Position numbers and translations under genes: made by a program
The notes under the pieces: model-generated
Databases searched by the model: none
What the model was told of the DNA's origin: nothing
What the model saw: the letters and a program-made list of their open reading frames with translations, nothing else
Assembly (NCBI GenBank): GCA_012932865.1
Contig: SAXG01000070.1
Coordinates: 1-64,000, forward strand
Length of the DNA: 64,000 bases
Reading direction: 5' to 3'
Source of the DNA: Amylostereum areolatum
Lineage: Eukaryota; Basidiomycota; Agaricomycetes; Russulales; Stereaceae
Part shown: positions 23,224 to 34,602 of the stretch, in pieces
How the letters are laid out: every line of letters starts with the position of its first letter
Numbering within the stretch: position 1 is the stretch's first letter

Positions 23224-23869
23224 GGACTCGTTGCTCGGGGCGGAGCTCGACGGAGGCATGGCTGTTCGCGAGGAGGTTCGGAGCGCGTGGCGGGGTCGTC
23301 CGTCCGGCTATTCCGGCTCGACGACGCGGATCGACGCGGACAAACTCCCTGGACCCTTTGCGCTGTTGTATTTGTATCTCTTCTAGACTTTCTGGTGGTC
23401 GCTCGGTTTCTTTACATCGACTCGCAGTCGCGATCTTCTAAGATCTTCACCATGCTCCGATTCTCCGGGTTGCGTGTGCCGGATCGCAAGGCAACAGGTC
23501 ATGTCTGGGCTTGACACATCGTGCATCGAGTCTAGACTGTGGGAAGAGTTGACCGATCGCTGCACTCGATGAGTCTCGAGGTGGTCTCGACATTGCGTGG
23601 GTTTATAATAGAGCAGCGACCTCCTCGGTAGAACCGCTTCCATAAAACCTCCAGGTCTTCTCCCGGTTACGGGGATCCACGATTCCTCAGGCGGATGCGT
23701 AAAGTTGTCCGCCGAACCTTACCTGAAATCGATGAAGATGCTTCCAAATATATGCAGAGATGGAGGATCCGTGTAGAACGGGAACGGTGTCAAGACGGGC
23801 GACGGAATTTGTGCTCAGGAGATGGAAAAAACGAAGCGGAGAACGGAGAAACACGGTCACGTGGATGGA
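23224..23869. other. Intergenic region
   Basis: This lies between the hypothetical gene and the 3' end of the minus-strand F-box gene. Only short frames are seen, and no repeat or conserved gene was recognised. Confidence 0.4.
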
Positions 23870-25843
23870 TTAGAAAAGGGCGGGACTAGAGTTGGGATTG
23901 AAGGAAATGAATGAATTGTGGTCGGAAATGTGTTCGGAGGGGATGCTCTTGTACTTGGTCCAGAGGTTAGAAAGAATACATATGCAGCGTTTGCTCTCCT
24001 TGCGCATCGTCATCAACGTCTCCTTCGTTGCCATATATCGCCTGCCCATAAAACGTTCAGCGAGCCGTCCTCGCACCTCCAAATGAGCACTTACCACCAC
24101 AATCGTATCCTCGCTCAAATGCACCGCCGTCTGCTCGAAATTGCGCCCAAGCTCATCAGACAACCGCATCTGCCTCTCAACACAGGACAACCTTGCCTCG
24201 ACCATCTCCCTCGCAAATTCCTGCCGGTAGCGCACTCGGCCGTCGCCCGGTATTTCCGAGACGAACACCTGCCCGTCCGCCGGCCGCCTCGTGCGCACGG
24301 GGTGGAAATCGAGGACGACAAGTTGGTTGCCTTGGCGCGAGATGAACCTGCAGTCCGCAATGTCCTCGAACGGCTCCCAAGGCGGGTCGTAATCCACACG
24401 CGTGCCCGTCGTGCCCCACGCCTCCCACGGCACGCCCACGCGTCCGTCCGCATCTCCGGGGCTGGCGTACTGCGTGGTGAACTTGCAAACCGTGCTAGAG
24501 AGCACGTAGAGTAGAAAGAACACATCGCGCCCGCCGTCTGTGGTGAACCCGATGTGGATCAGGATAAGTCGGTCGTCGCGGGCGGAGTAAAAGGGCACGT
24601 GAGAGCCTGATGCGGCAGAGGGACTTGAGAGCATTTTGTCGGAGTGGAAGACCACAGAGGCGAGGTTCCGGGAGGGCGCGAGGTCGGGGAGGAGAAACTC
24701 GACGATACGGCCCATGCGGGGAGACACGCGGTGGTGGTTTTCGCCTTCGTGAGTTACGGGATTAGGTTCTTCTCGAGGGCTCGACTCCACGATGTTGCGG
24801 ACAATGATAGATGGACTAGAAAACCCAGGTCGAGCGTTATCATCCCTACATGCCAATAGGACCTGGTCATCCGAAATAAAGTCGACAGATAATATCTCAT
24901 GGCCAATCAGTACCTGTACAGGGACTTAGTTCGGAGCCGAAGGAGACGACGGAACAGACGTACCGAGCGCGTTGCGCCCGTCTTCCAGTTGTAGATGAAG
25001 AGCCCACCTCCGGTCGGCGAGCGACCCCCGTGGCACAAAACGAAGGCGTTGGGGCCATAGATGTCGAACAACGTAACTGAGACGCCGGCTTGCGTTGGGG
25101 CCGTGATTGTCCTGTGCGAGTGCAGGAAGGGCCCTGTAAACGTCCATGCTGGGTGTTTTTTGACCAGTCGTTAGCGTCAGTAAATGTATCTCCCAAACGT
25201 GGGAGACTCTGCATATACACATGAGATTGAAGAAAAGGGGAACACAGGCGGGATGACTCACAAGGCGTCGCCTTCATGTCCTCTGACAGCCACCGCGAGC
25301 AGGTCTTGCGAAGGATCCATTCGGAATTGCAAAGTGCCGGTAGGGACGTCGATCTTCCATGAGTATTCCTCTATAAGCCGGGCTTGAGAAGGAAGGCGCC
25401 GAAAGAGGATCCCTTTGTTCCAGTCATCCCTGTAGAAGGCCATGATTCCTCCGCTGGACATCGTAAACTGGACGCCCTCGGACAGAGAAGACGTCTTGGA
25501 AGCGATCGGTTGCAAAAGGGACCACAATGCGTGGGACACGCCCAAGTGACCGTAGCGGGTGGATAGGGATACCGTGGCAGAGGTCGAGTCGCTCATGCCG
25601 GTGTAGCCTAAAGCCAAGTGATACGCGAGCGACATGGTCTGATTGATGATGATATCAAGACGACGACATGTCTGGACGGGTGCACGGGTTTTGGAATCTG
25701 GCAAAGACAGGTGAAATCTTCCTTACAGCAATACAAGCAGCCAGAGATTTCGGGTCTAGGCATTCAAGAATGTAGACGATTAACTCTTCGGGCAGTGTGT
25801 CGAACGGGACCCGGACGACGCGTCTATGCTGGTGACTACCCAC
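23870..25843 (-). CDS. F-box protein (substrate receptor of an SCF-type ligase, target unknown)
   Basis: The first exon encodes an F-box: FDTLPEELIVYILECLDPKSLAACIAVRKISPVFA, matching the LPxELxxxIL...L..L...VCK consensus, which binds Skp1. The remainder is a beta-rich C-terminal region of the kind common in agaricomycete F-box families, with repeated short strand motifs (SWKIDVPTGTLQFRMDPSQDLLAVAV, LVVLDFHPV, EDTIVVVSAHL) suggestive of a degenerate propeller. Several short introns occur, near 25680-25740, 25150-25260, 24910-24970 and 24030-24085. The 3' end is uncertain between the long frame ending at 23870 and an alternative splice. The target protein cannot be inferred. Confidence 0.7.
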
Positions 25844-26974
25844 GTTAAGCGACGGGGTTCAAGGCAGCTGAAAGTGCCCACTACTTACCTGGAGCTTCCT
25901 TCTCAAAAATTTCCATACCCTGTTTCAGGCCTTCTTGTATGGTTTCAGGTTGTAGCTATAGTCTAAGACCTCGACCTTGAGTGTTTGCCAATGGTCACTT
26001 TGGTGTGCGTCGCGCCTGGAGGTCACTCTGTCCTCTTTGACACACGGAGAGGGACCTGAAGGGGTAAACAAGTTGAAGTAGATGCGACTCGAAAGTGGAA
26101 CTTCTGGTGCGCTCCGTTCGGGCTCGGTGGAGGATGGAAAGAGTGGAGGATGGGAAGAGGAGAGCAAGAGGAAAGTAACGGCTTGACGCGTGATGCCATA
26201 CGCGTCTCGTCACGGTTCACGAGGCATGTAACGTCACCGCTGTCACCCCGTCACTCGCCTCATTCAAGTTGTTTGCAAGTTCAAGTTGAACTTAGATAAC
26301 GCACTTCAGACGGAACATAAATCCCCAAAATACACCGCAATCCCGATGATATACCTCGGATTTTCTACTCGTTATTGATCTCACTGAATGCAGATCGGTG
26401 AGTTCACAGTTGGACCTGGAATGCCACACGGAAAAGGTCAGCGAGTTTTATCAGAGTTTTTCAGTGCCAGCTGAGCCGTAAGATAGAACCAGGGATCTAC
26501 GGAATGCGCTGGAAAGTCCGAGACATATATGCGTTCATGGAGTCACTCCGTTGCTAGTATGACTATTCTCTATCAGCTGAACGAGAAACCACTAAGAGGC
26601 GCTTCACACGGCTTCTGCGTTATCAAGCTCAGCCGCTTCAGCGTTTCATATACTCCGTAAAACCACAATGGGGAACCACACTCTCACGTACACGGGCTGC
26701 CATTCACTTGACTCTCCTTTCCACCGCCCGCAGTTGTGTCACAGGCCTGTTTTTAGGGACCATCTTCGCTTTGCGTCGCACACACATCCGCCAGATAAGT
26801 AAACATCTTCTCGCGTTCGGAGGCGATAACGAAATACCCCCATGGCCGCGTATGCTCCACTGGATGCCAACATATCACACTGGTATCGGTGCCATGCATG
26901 TTATATAGGGCTATCGCAGATGAACGCCGGTCTCTTCGCTTTCATCCCCGAGCTCTTCTGGTAACATTTCGACG
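25844..26974. other. Divergent intergenic region between F-box gene and permease
   Basis: This holds the promoters of the minus-strand F-box gene and the plus-strand permease. Direct and inverted copies of a CAAGTT/AACTTG word occur at 26262-26295. The open frames at 25925-26220 on the minus strand overlap each other and show no family. No gene is supported. Confidence 0.4.
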
Positions 26975-29095
26975 ATGTCCTCGTCTCAAGACCCCGAAAA
27001 GGATGGCGCGGTCTCGTTCGTAGAGGAGAAGAAGTCCAGCGGAGTCATCATAGAGGAGCTCACCTCTGGTGAGAGCGGACCGACAAGATTCCAGTCCTTG
27101 ACGAAATTTCTCCAACGATGGGGTGTGGAGACACATGGGTGCGTGTAGTTTCCAACCTCCGTTGTAATTTGTTCTGAACTCCACGATATCAGAATCGAGC
27201 CCATCCCCCTTGAGCGGCGCACCGACACACGGCTGTATCAAATGTTCTTCGTCTGGTTCTCTGCAAACTTCAACATACTCGCGTGAGTTGTCAGTACACA
27301 TCCCGCGACACGCATGATCTGAGCATGAAACTTGCTGTAGCTTTGGCACGGGCTCGGTTGGACCGGTGTTCTACCATCTAGGACTTCGCGATGCACTTCT
27401 CGTCATACTGGTCGCAACCATAATGTAAGACGCGACATAGTCCTGTCGCGATAACGGGTGGATGACGGCGACTCGTCTTTGAATAGAACGAGCGCGATGC
27501 CCGCGTATTTGTGTGTACCAGCTTCTTACCCCGCATATTGAACCTCGACGCTGACCGGGAGAAACAGCAGCATCTTCGGCCCCAAACTCGGAACGCGTGC
27601 TATGGTTCACGCACGGTACTCGTGGGGGTGCGCGGTCTTGTTTCAAAAACATTGTATGACATCCATCGGGAGGCTGGTTGCTAAACTTGAATAACCGGGC
27701 AGGTTCTATGGCGCAATGATTCCTGCGATTCTCAACGTGTTCACGATGCAGTCCTTCCTCATTCTCAACACCATCATCGGCGGACAAACCCTCGCTTCTG
27801 TTTCGAGCCATCTTAACGCGACGCTCGGGATTGTTATCATCTCTATCCTCACGCTGATTGTGATGTTTCTCGGGTATCGAGTTCTACACTGGTACGTTTC
27901 AATTCTAACTCAGTCATGTTGCTTTTCATGCGTGTAATTTCGGCATGCTTTAGGTACGAGGCTGTCGTTTGGCTCCCGAGCTTGGTCGCTTTTCTCGTCA
28001 TGCTAGGTGTGGGTGCGAAGAAGATCGAAAGCGTCCCGACGCCTCCACCGAACGCAGCAGCCATCCTATCCTTTTCATCCATTGTGGTCGTGTACATAAT
28101 CGCCTGGAGCCCAGTGACTCCTGACTACGGTGTCTACCACGCGGATGCGTCTAGGTATAGCAAGACTATCATTTTCTACATTTTGCCTTGGAGTTTGACA
28201 TACTCCCCATGGCAGCTGGCGAATCTTCACATACGTTTATCTCGGACTTGTCATCGGAAGCGTGAGTAGTCTTACCTTGAATCTTCGTTTCCCATCTGAA
28301 ATATTCTTTATAACCAGATTCCGAGCTTCATGCTGGGCGCCGCCTTCGCCGCGGGGGCTTCATCTGTTCCTTCCTGGCAGGAAGGCCTCGGAAACGGCAG
28401 TAATGTGGGCGGCCTTGTGGGCGCGATCCTTGCCGAGGCGGGAGGCTTCGGTAAATTCCTTACCGTAATGGTAGCCCTGACGGTCCCGAGCGCGTGTGCG
28501 CCAACGATGTACTCTTTCGGAACGAGTTTCATGACGGTATGGCCGCTTTTGGCGCGCGTGCCGCGGTATCTTTACGGGTTTGTTGCAACTGCTGTGTGCG
28601 TTTCGTGGTCCCTCAACGCAGAGTATGATCATGCTGATGGTCATGGGACATAGACTGATTCCAGTCGGCGTAATTGGGGCGACGCGGTTCTACAACACGT
28701 TTGTGGATTTGCTCAGTGAGCCACTTACCTGACCTGTCCGATACATTGCTAAAGAGGACTCAGGTATCATCGGCTACTGGTGCGCTCCATACAACGTGAT
28801 TATCATCGCAGACCACGCTTTCATTCGTCGACACAACTGGACAACATATGACGTCGTCAACTGGAACGATCCACGGAGACTACCGTTGGGTGCGGCAGCC
28901 GTCGCTGCGTTTGCATGTGGGATAGGCATGGTCGTACCGTGCATATCGCAGGTGTGGTACATAGGGCCGATCGCGAAGATGGGAACGGGCGATATCGGGC
29001 TATACACGGGTGCGGCGGTTGCCTTGGTGGTTTACCTGCCTTTGAGAGTAATGGAAAGGAGGTGGGAAAAGCGGGTTGGGAGAGGGGAGAGATGA
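26975..29095 (+). CDS. Purine-cytosine permease (NCS1 family, Fcy2-like)
   Basis: This is a plasma-membrane proton symporter for cytosine and purines (NCS1 family). The N-terminal hydrophilic part ends in GIEPIPLERRTDTRLYQMFFVWFSANFNILAFGTGSVGPVFYHLGLRDALLVIL, the classic NCS1 signature at TM1-2. It is followed by FGPKLGTRAMVHARYSWGFYGAMIPAILNVFTMQSF, LNTIIGGQTLASVS, YEAVVWLPSLVAFLVMLGVGAK, VVVYIIAWSPVTPDYGVYHA, IPSFMLGAAFAAG, GLVGAILAEAGGFGKFL and IIGYWCAPYNVIIIADHAFIRRHNW. About twelve hydrophobic segments are discernible. Introns of about 50-60 nt interrupt it at several places. The start at 26975 (MSSSQDPEKDGAVSF) precedes the conserved region at the usual distance; the stop is at 29093-29095. 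Substrate specificity among purines, cytosine and related bases is not readable. Confidence 0.9.
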
Positions 29096-29430
29096 TGGAT
29101 ATCTCCGAGTTCTAAGTCCTGCCAGCTACTTACTACTACGATCCGAGTATCATAGTTGTAAACCGTCTGCCCAATGTTATGCTACAATTGGAGAGGAAGC
29201 CCCTGGAACCGAGAACATGAGAGCGCAAACCTATGCAAAGCCTAGATCTGTATTATCTGTCAGTGTGTGTCAACCTGTGTGAACAGTGTGTGGGCAGAAA
29301 AGTCGCGCGCGTTCCTTCACCTTCTAGCGTCCACGTGATCGCGCGTTAAAGTGACGTGTTTGTCGGGGACATCGTGTTCGCACACTCAAGTACTCATCTC
29401 TCTCAGACTCTCTGTACACTTCCCGTCATC
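29096..29430. other. Intergenic spacer
   Basis: A 335-nt spacer separates two plus-strand genes: permease 3' UTR and derlin promoter. No distinct motif is seen. Confidence 0.4.
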
Positions 29431-30538
29431 ATGTCTTTCGCAGATTTTGGGGGTGAAATCCGCAAGATCCCACCAGTAACACGGTTTCTATGTGTTTCCT
29501 CGGTGGCCGTGTCGGTTCCAGTGATGCTCCAGCTCGTGCGTCCCATGTCGGTCGTATTCGTACGGCAGCTCGTCACGCAGAGATTACAAGTGCGCTTTGC
29601 TTCTTATGCCCTGTTCAACTGGTGACTAATATGTGGGCTGCTTGGGATAGATATGGAGAATATGGTCGAGCTTCTTCCTCGGGAGTACGTGGGTCCAGCT
29701 CGACATCGTTGGTATGTACTCACAGGTAGCCGTTCAGGCCAGGGGATAACATATATATTCGACCTTGCCATGCTCTAGTACGTATAAAGCATCCTCTTCA
29801 CGGCGCAACAGATCCGCTAACCTCGTCGCCACTCAACAGCCATAGGACCAACTCGCTTGAAGCAGGATATTACCCAGGGCGTTCCGCTGACCTCGCATGG
29901 CAGCTATTGGTTGCGTGCGGTTCTATCATAGTACGTCCCTCTCTATCCTCCTCGCGGGTACCACGCATCACCCTGACTGATATCGTACGAACTCCGAAGG
30001 CGCTGAACCTCCCCCTGCACTCGTTCTTGCACAAGAACGCTCTCACGCTTTGTCTTGCGTACGTCGAGGCCGCACTTGCGCCCCCGGGTACGCAGACGTC
30101 CATCATGGGTCTACTCAGGATCCCGGTCGTCTACCTTCCCTACTTCCTGATATGTACGTGCCATTCCCCGTTCATCTTCCAGCCAGACTAAAGTCCGTGA
30201 TGTGGCAAACTCTAGTCGTGGATCTCATCCAAGGTGGCACACAAGCAGCCGCGCAGAGCATAACCGGCGCGATCGTCGGACATCTTTGGTGGATGCTTCT
30301 ATTTGGGAACACGGGAAGGGCGGGACTCGTCGATGGGCAGAGGTGGGGAAAAGCGCCGAGGTGGCTGCAGAGGATAATGGGAGAAGGAGAGTGGGCGGCG
30401 AGGCCGGACTCGGGCCCAGCACCTATGGGCGCAGGCGGGTCGGGGGTGTATGTCCAGCCTCCTCGACGGCCTGCTGCTGCTGAGAACCCTGGGGGGAATT
30501 ATCGGTGGGGTACGGGGAACCGTCTTGGTACGGAATGA
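29431..30538 (+). CDS. Derlin (Der1-like ERAD membrane protein)
   Basis: Derlins are rhomboid-like pseudoproteases of the ER membrane that help retrotranslocate misfolded proteins for ERAD. The N terminus FGGEIRKIPPVTRF is diagnostic (family: ...IPPVTR). It is followed by VFVRQLVTQRLQIWRIWSSFFLGS, ITYIFDLAMLY, RTNSLEAGYYPGRSADLAWQLLVACGSII, ALNLPLHSFLHKNALTLCLAYVEA, TQTSIMGLLRIPVVYLPYFLI and GAIVGHLWWMLLF, then a Gly/Pro/Arg-rich cytosolic tail. Six hydrophobic segments are present, and no rhomboid Ser/His dyad, as expected of derlins. Introns occur at about 29592-29650, 29709-29753, 29778-29840, 29931-30000 and 30152-30217; the 29709 junction is uncertain. Stop at 30536-30538. Confidence 0.88.
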
Positions 30539-30634
30539 ACTGGGATGGACGCACGAGCACGAACACGATATCGTCATGTATCATGTATGTCTCTAATTTT
30601 TTGGACCCGAATAGATCGTGTATCAAAGCAAATT

Positions 30635-31382
30635 TCAGTCTTTGACGCCGTACTGCTGCCAGTACGCCTGCATGCCTTTCAGATCTTCCGTTCTGTCCCT
30701 CTCCTCCAACCACCGCATGAGGTCACGCATGCGTATGATCGCGCGCACGCGTCCGGGTCCGCCCAACTCCGCCTCGAGCTCGCGCACTGTGCTCCCACCG
30801 TCCTTCCCAATTTCCTCACGGTCGAGACACATCACCACGCCTACGACCTCGCCGCCGGCAGCTTTGATGGACGCGATCGCGGTGCGCACCGCTGTTCCGG
30901 CCGTCATGACGTCGTCGAGGATGAGTACGCGTTTGCCTGCGACAGGCACGCCGACCATTGTTCCGCCCTCGCCGTGGTCCTTGGCTTCTTTGCGGTCGTA
31001 GGCGAGGCCGACGGGGAGGTTGTGCTGGGTGTGTAGGAGGAGCGAGGTACAGGCGGCGAGGGGAATGCCCTTATAAGCTGGGCCGAAGAGGATGTCGAAG
31101 GCGGGGAGAGGTGAGGTTGAGGTGGGCGAAAGGGCAGAGGCGATGGTGGAGGCGTATGCGGTGCAAAGAGATGTTAAAAGCGGGCCCGTAGAAAGCAGAC
31201 CGGCGTTGAAGAAGTAGGGAGATTGTCTGGAGATATCGCGTCAATGAGCTAGCCTGAGATAATTTACTCGCGTGCAGAACTTGCCGGCCAGATTTCAGGG
31301 TGAAAGAGCCGAATTTGAGCGCGTCAATTGACATTGCGCTGTCGATAAGCTCGGTCTGATATGGTTCCAGTGATGTAGACAT
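30635..31382 (-). CDS. URA5: Orotate phosphoribosyltransferase
   Basis: This enzyme converts orotate plus PRPP to OMP in de novo pyrimidine synthesis. The N terminus reads LEPYQTELIDSAMSIDALKFGSFTLKSGR, the conserved start of fungal OPRTases. After one short intron (about 31222-31264) comes SPYFFNAGLLSTGPLL, then FDILFGPAYKGIPLA, GLAYDRKEAKDHGEGG (flexible catalytic loop with Lys/Asp/His) and RVLILDDVMTAGTAVR (PRPP-binding motif with the tandem Asp). The end is MQAYWQQYGVKD, typical of the family. Length is normal (about 230 residues). The phase across the intron does not close perfectly, so a one-base error or a different junction is likely. Its start faces that of the TOK channel gene across a 214-nt divergent spacer. 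Confidence 0.93.
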
Positions 31383-31596
31383 GGCTAGCGATCTCTGGGA
31401 TGCGAGGTGGAGAGTAGGAGAAACCGAGAGGAAAACCCGTAAGGCAGTAGATTAGATTAGATTGCACGCTTAGCTGATCTTATCTTGAGGACCTGTTCGG
31501 GCCAGTCAATTCAAATTATTATCCTCCTGTTCACAATCTGTTTTTTTACATACTGCCATGACTATATGCTCCACTCCTCGGTAAACCCTTGTCTTC
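31383..31596. promoter_or_regulatory. Divergent promoter of orotate phosphoribosyltransferase and TOK channel
   Basis: Only 214 nt separate two start codons pointing away from each other. The sequence is AT-richer than the flanking exons, with a TTAGATTAGATTG repeat near 31450 and a T-run near 31541. Both core promoters must lie here. Confidence 0.55.
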
Positions 31597-34500
31597 ATGG
31601 CTCCCCACGTCCTCACTGCTCTCGCGGCCATGGGCTTTCTTAAGCAAAGGCCAAAGGACGGTCAAGGACGGGAGCAACAGGATCCGGAGAAAGGGGCAGC
31701 AACGTCCGACCGGTCCTCCCGCACCCCGCCTGAAGACGGCGAGGACGGGGAAGTCGACAATAACATGGATGAAGACGATGACGATGTGCACGTCCCTGAC
31801 GACGACGACGACGACGACGACGAGGTCCACGATGACCGGCCATTCAACCGCACTCTTACCCAGGAAACATCCGACACCTTCACCTTCGTCCGACCATCTC
31901 TTCCCCGCTGGCTCACCTGGTTCAAAGACATCTTCTTTGCCGATAACGACGACCGAGCGTACATCCCCTCATACAGAACTACTCCCATCCTGTCCAGCGT
32001 TCTCATCCCCTTCGCTATCCTCCTCGAGATCCCCGGATTGACCGAGCATTGGTATGTCCGCAAGCAAGGCATGACGGTCGTGGAGAGCAGAGCGAATTCA
32101 ACGCTGCTCAATGTCGTTCTGGCGCTGTCTATGGCATGTGCTGTTGTCGCAAATGTGGCTCTTGTGACCAGGCTATTCGAAAGAAGGATCGCGGCGATGA
32201 CGATACTGTCAATTGCGTTCTTGTCCTTACATGGTGCACGCTCTTCCCAAACTTCCTTCGCCTGACCGTCCGTCTGATCAGCAAGCTCTAGATATCATTA
32301 ACATCGTGGTCATTATCGTGTTTGGTGTCCAACACCGGTTCAACGATGGGTTCACATACGGCGAGGCCTACTGGATGACTGTTTGTTCCACAGTGATCTC
32401 CATCATCACCAATTTTACCCTCGTATGGGACATCATAAAGACGCCCAATTTCGAGAAGAGCGGTGCGTAACCTCACTCCGTCTCCCCTTATGCCAAACGT
32501 CTATCTGAAATACGCTCTTTAGGTAGCGGCCTCACACGCAAACAACGCTCCCTCAGCATCATCACCATTGTCTTCCTCTCCTACGCCGCCCTCGGCGCAC
32601 TCTTAAACTCCCTAATGATGAGCCTCTCGTTCATCGATGGACTCTACTTCACCATCATCACTACCCTCACGGTCGGCTTTGGCGATGTGATCCCCTCCAC
32701 TACCATCCAGCGCATCGTCGTGTGTTTCTACGCCGCGTTTGGCATCGTCATTCTCGGGTCTGGGGTACGGTTGATCGGAGAAGCAGTTATAGAAGGGATG
32801 GAGATCGGGTATAGGATGCGGTTGAGGGAATACAAGAAGAGGAAGAAGCTAAGGCATAATCAGGTCAAGGCTGCTGCAAGATGGCGGGACGACGTCGAGG
32901 ACCGGCTGCGGGCAAGCGGTCGGGAGGTGTGGATCGCCGCGGACCCGATGGCCATGGCAGAGAAGGTCAACGACGAGCTGAAGGCGCTTTCTACGACACC
33001 AATGCGGCCGAAGGACGAACAGATGCTCTCAAGGGAAGGCCTCGTACTCAATTTCCATGCGCTTCCCCTCCAACAGCTCGAAGAGGCCGCGCGGGCGGCC
33101 GGACTATCCGTGGATAGTCTCGTCTCGCGCATTCACAGACCCGGAAGCGGGACGCCCCCTTCTGGAGAATCCACGGAGAGAATGAGCAGCCACAGGCGGT
33201 TACACGAGAAGGAGGGAGCCAGGAAGGGAAGGGCCCATTCGTCGCAGTGGTGGGCGCGCTCGATGTTCTGGCTGGCCAAGGCGAAGAATGCAGAGGAAGA
33301 GTATGCGAAGCAGGGTCCGTCCATGGATGTGGTCGCGGAGACATTCAAGGCGCTCGAAATGGACGAGAGGCGATCTCTGTACATCAAGGTGAGGCTACCA
33401 TAGTCGAAGTTCTAGCTCTGCGAGAAATACTCATCGACTGGCGTATAGCTCGGCATGGCATGGTCGTTGTTCTTTGTCTTCTGGATGGTACGGTTAAAGT
33501 ACATCTGGTAGTATTATTATTGACGAGCTCTTGTAACAGATTGGGTCAGTCATCTTCTCTCAGACGGAGGGGTGGACATATGGGGAAGCCATGTACTTTT
33601 GTAGGTTCCTGCTCTTTCTAATCGCTCGAAGCCACTAATTGATGGCATACCCCAGGTTTTATCACGTTCACGACCGTGGGCTACGGCGACTACTCCCCCG
33701 CAACCTCTCTAGGCCGCTCCATCTTCGTCTTTTGGGCGATCATGGGCGTCGGCGCCATGACCATCCTCATCGCAGTGATATCGGATGCTTTCTCTTCCAA
33801 ATACCGGAGCGTCACACACAGCAAGACCTTCGACACGGCCGTACGACGGTACCGCGCGAAGATCCCCAAGCGCAAGCAGCGGCAGTCGCGAGGGAAAGGA
33901 AACAAACTCCCTCCCGCCTTGCGCGAGAACTTGGAGCGGCTCGCGGGAGAGACAAGCCAGCGTCCACCGCCGTCTCTAGGTACCAGCGCCCCGCGCTCGC
34001 CCGAGGAGGTAGAGAAGCGCGCACGCGAGGCGTGCGAGGCTCTCCCGGCTTTGCTGCTCGAAGAGGTGCACCGCTTCCGCGAGCACATTCGATACTTCCT
34101 GGTGTCGAACGGGCACGCCGATGGGCTGAGCCGCATACCGGATGCTAGGGAGGAAGACAGTCGGGGACAAGGAGTCGGTGGCGTTCATTTATCGGTAGAG
34201 GGGAAGGTGCCCGCGAGCTTGAGGCTACTGTTGGATGAGATTGCAGGTGGCCAGGCTGTGGAGGGGGAGGAAGGAATGGGGGAGAGGCTGAAAGACGAGG
34301 TGTGGCAGGACGAGCATGCGCGGAATGTGCGTCTTTCTCTCCACACTGTCTCATTTCTGTGCTGATGACAGGGGTCACAGACGCTAGTCGTATTGAGTTT
34401 CGAGAGTATGTCGTTTCTGGTCTCCGCGTTGTGTCTGTCCGGGATACTGACATGTGTTTGTGTAGAGGGAATTCGGAAGATGATCGACTCAGCGGAAGGG

Positions 34501-34602
34501 GTATTGGAGGCTCTCGCCGAACGCGATCGAATCGCGAGAGAGGACGGGAATCTTAATGAACATGGACGTAACATAGATCCCGGACCTTCAAGGATGTCTT
34601 AG
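31597..34602 (+). CDS. TOK-type two-pore-domain outward-rectifier potassium channel
   Basis: Fungal TOK channels release K+ across the plasma membrane and have eight transmembrane helices with two pore loops. An acidic cytosolic N terminus contains an eight-Asp run. Membrane helices begin at about TPILSSVLIPFAILLEIP; further helices include LNVVLALSMACAVVANVALV and IINIVVIIVFGVQ. Pore loop 1 is TIITTLTVGFGDVIPST (selectivity filter TVGFGD) and pore loop 2 is FITFTTVGYGDYSPAT (TVGYGD). These are followed by FVFWAIMGVGAMTILIAVISDAFSSKY. A long Arg/Lys-rich cytosolic linker separates the two pores (about 32830-33390), and a charged tail follows. Introns fall at about 32232-32290, 32467-32520, 33390-33447, 33490-33540, 33604-33656, 34327-34380 and 34410-34465. 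The architecture 'two K+ filters in one chain' is unambiguous. Confidence 0.92.
31798..31821 (+). repeat. (GAC)8 coding microsatellite in TOK channel
   Basis: Eight consecutive GAC codons encode an Asp run in the cytosolic N terminus. Such repeats are prone to length change between strains. Confidence 0.95.
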
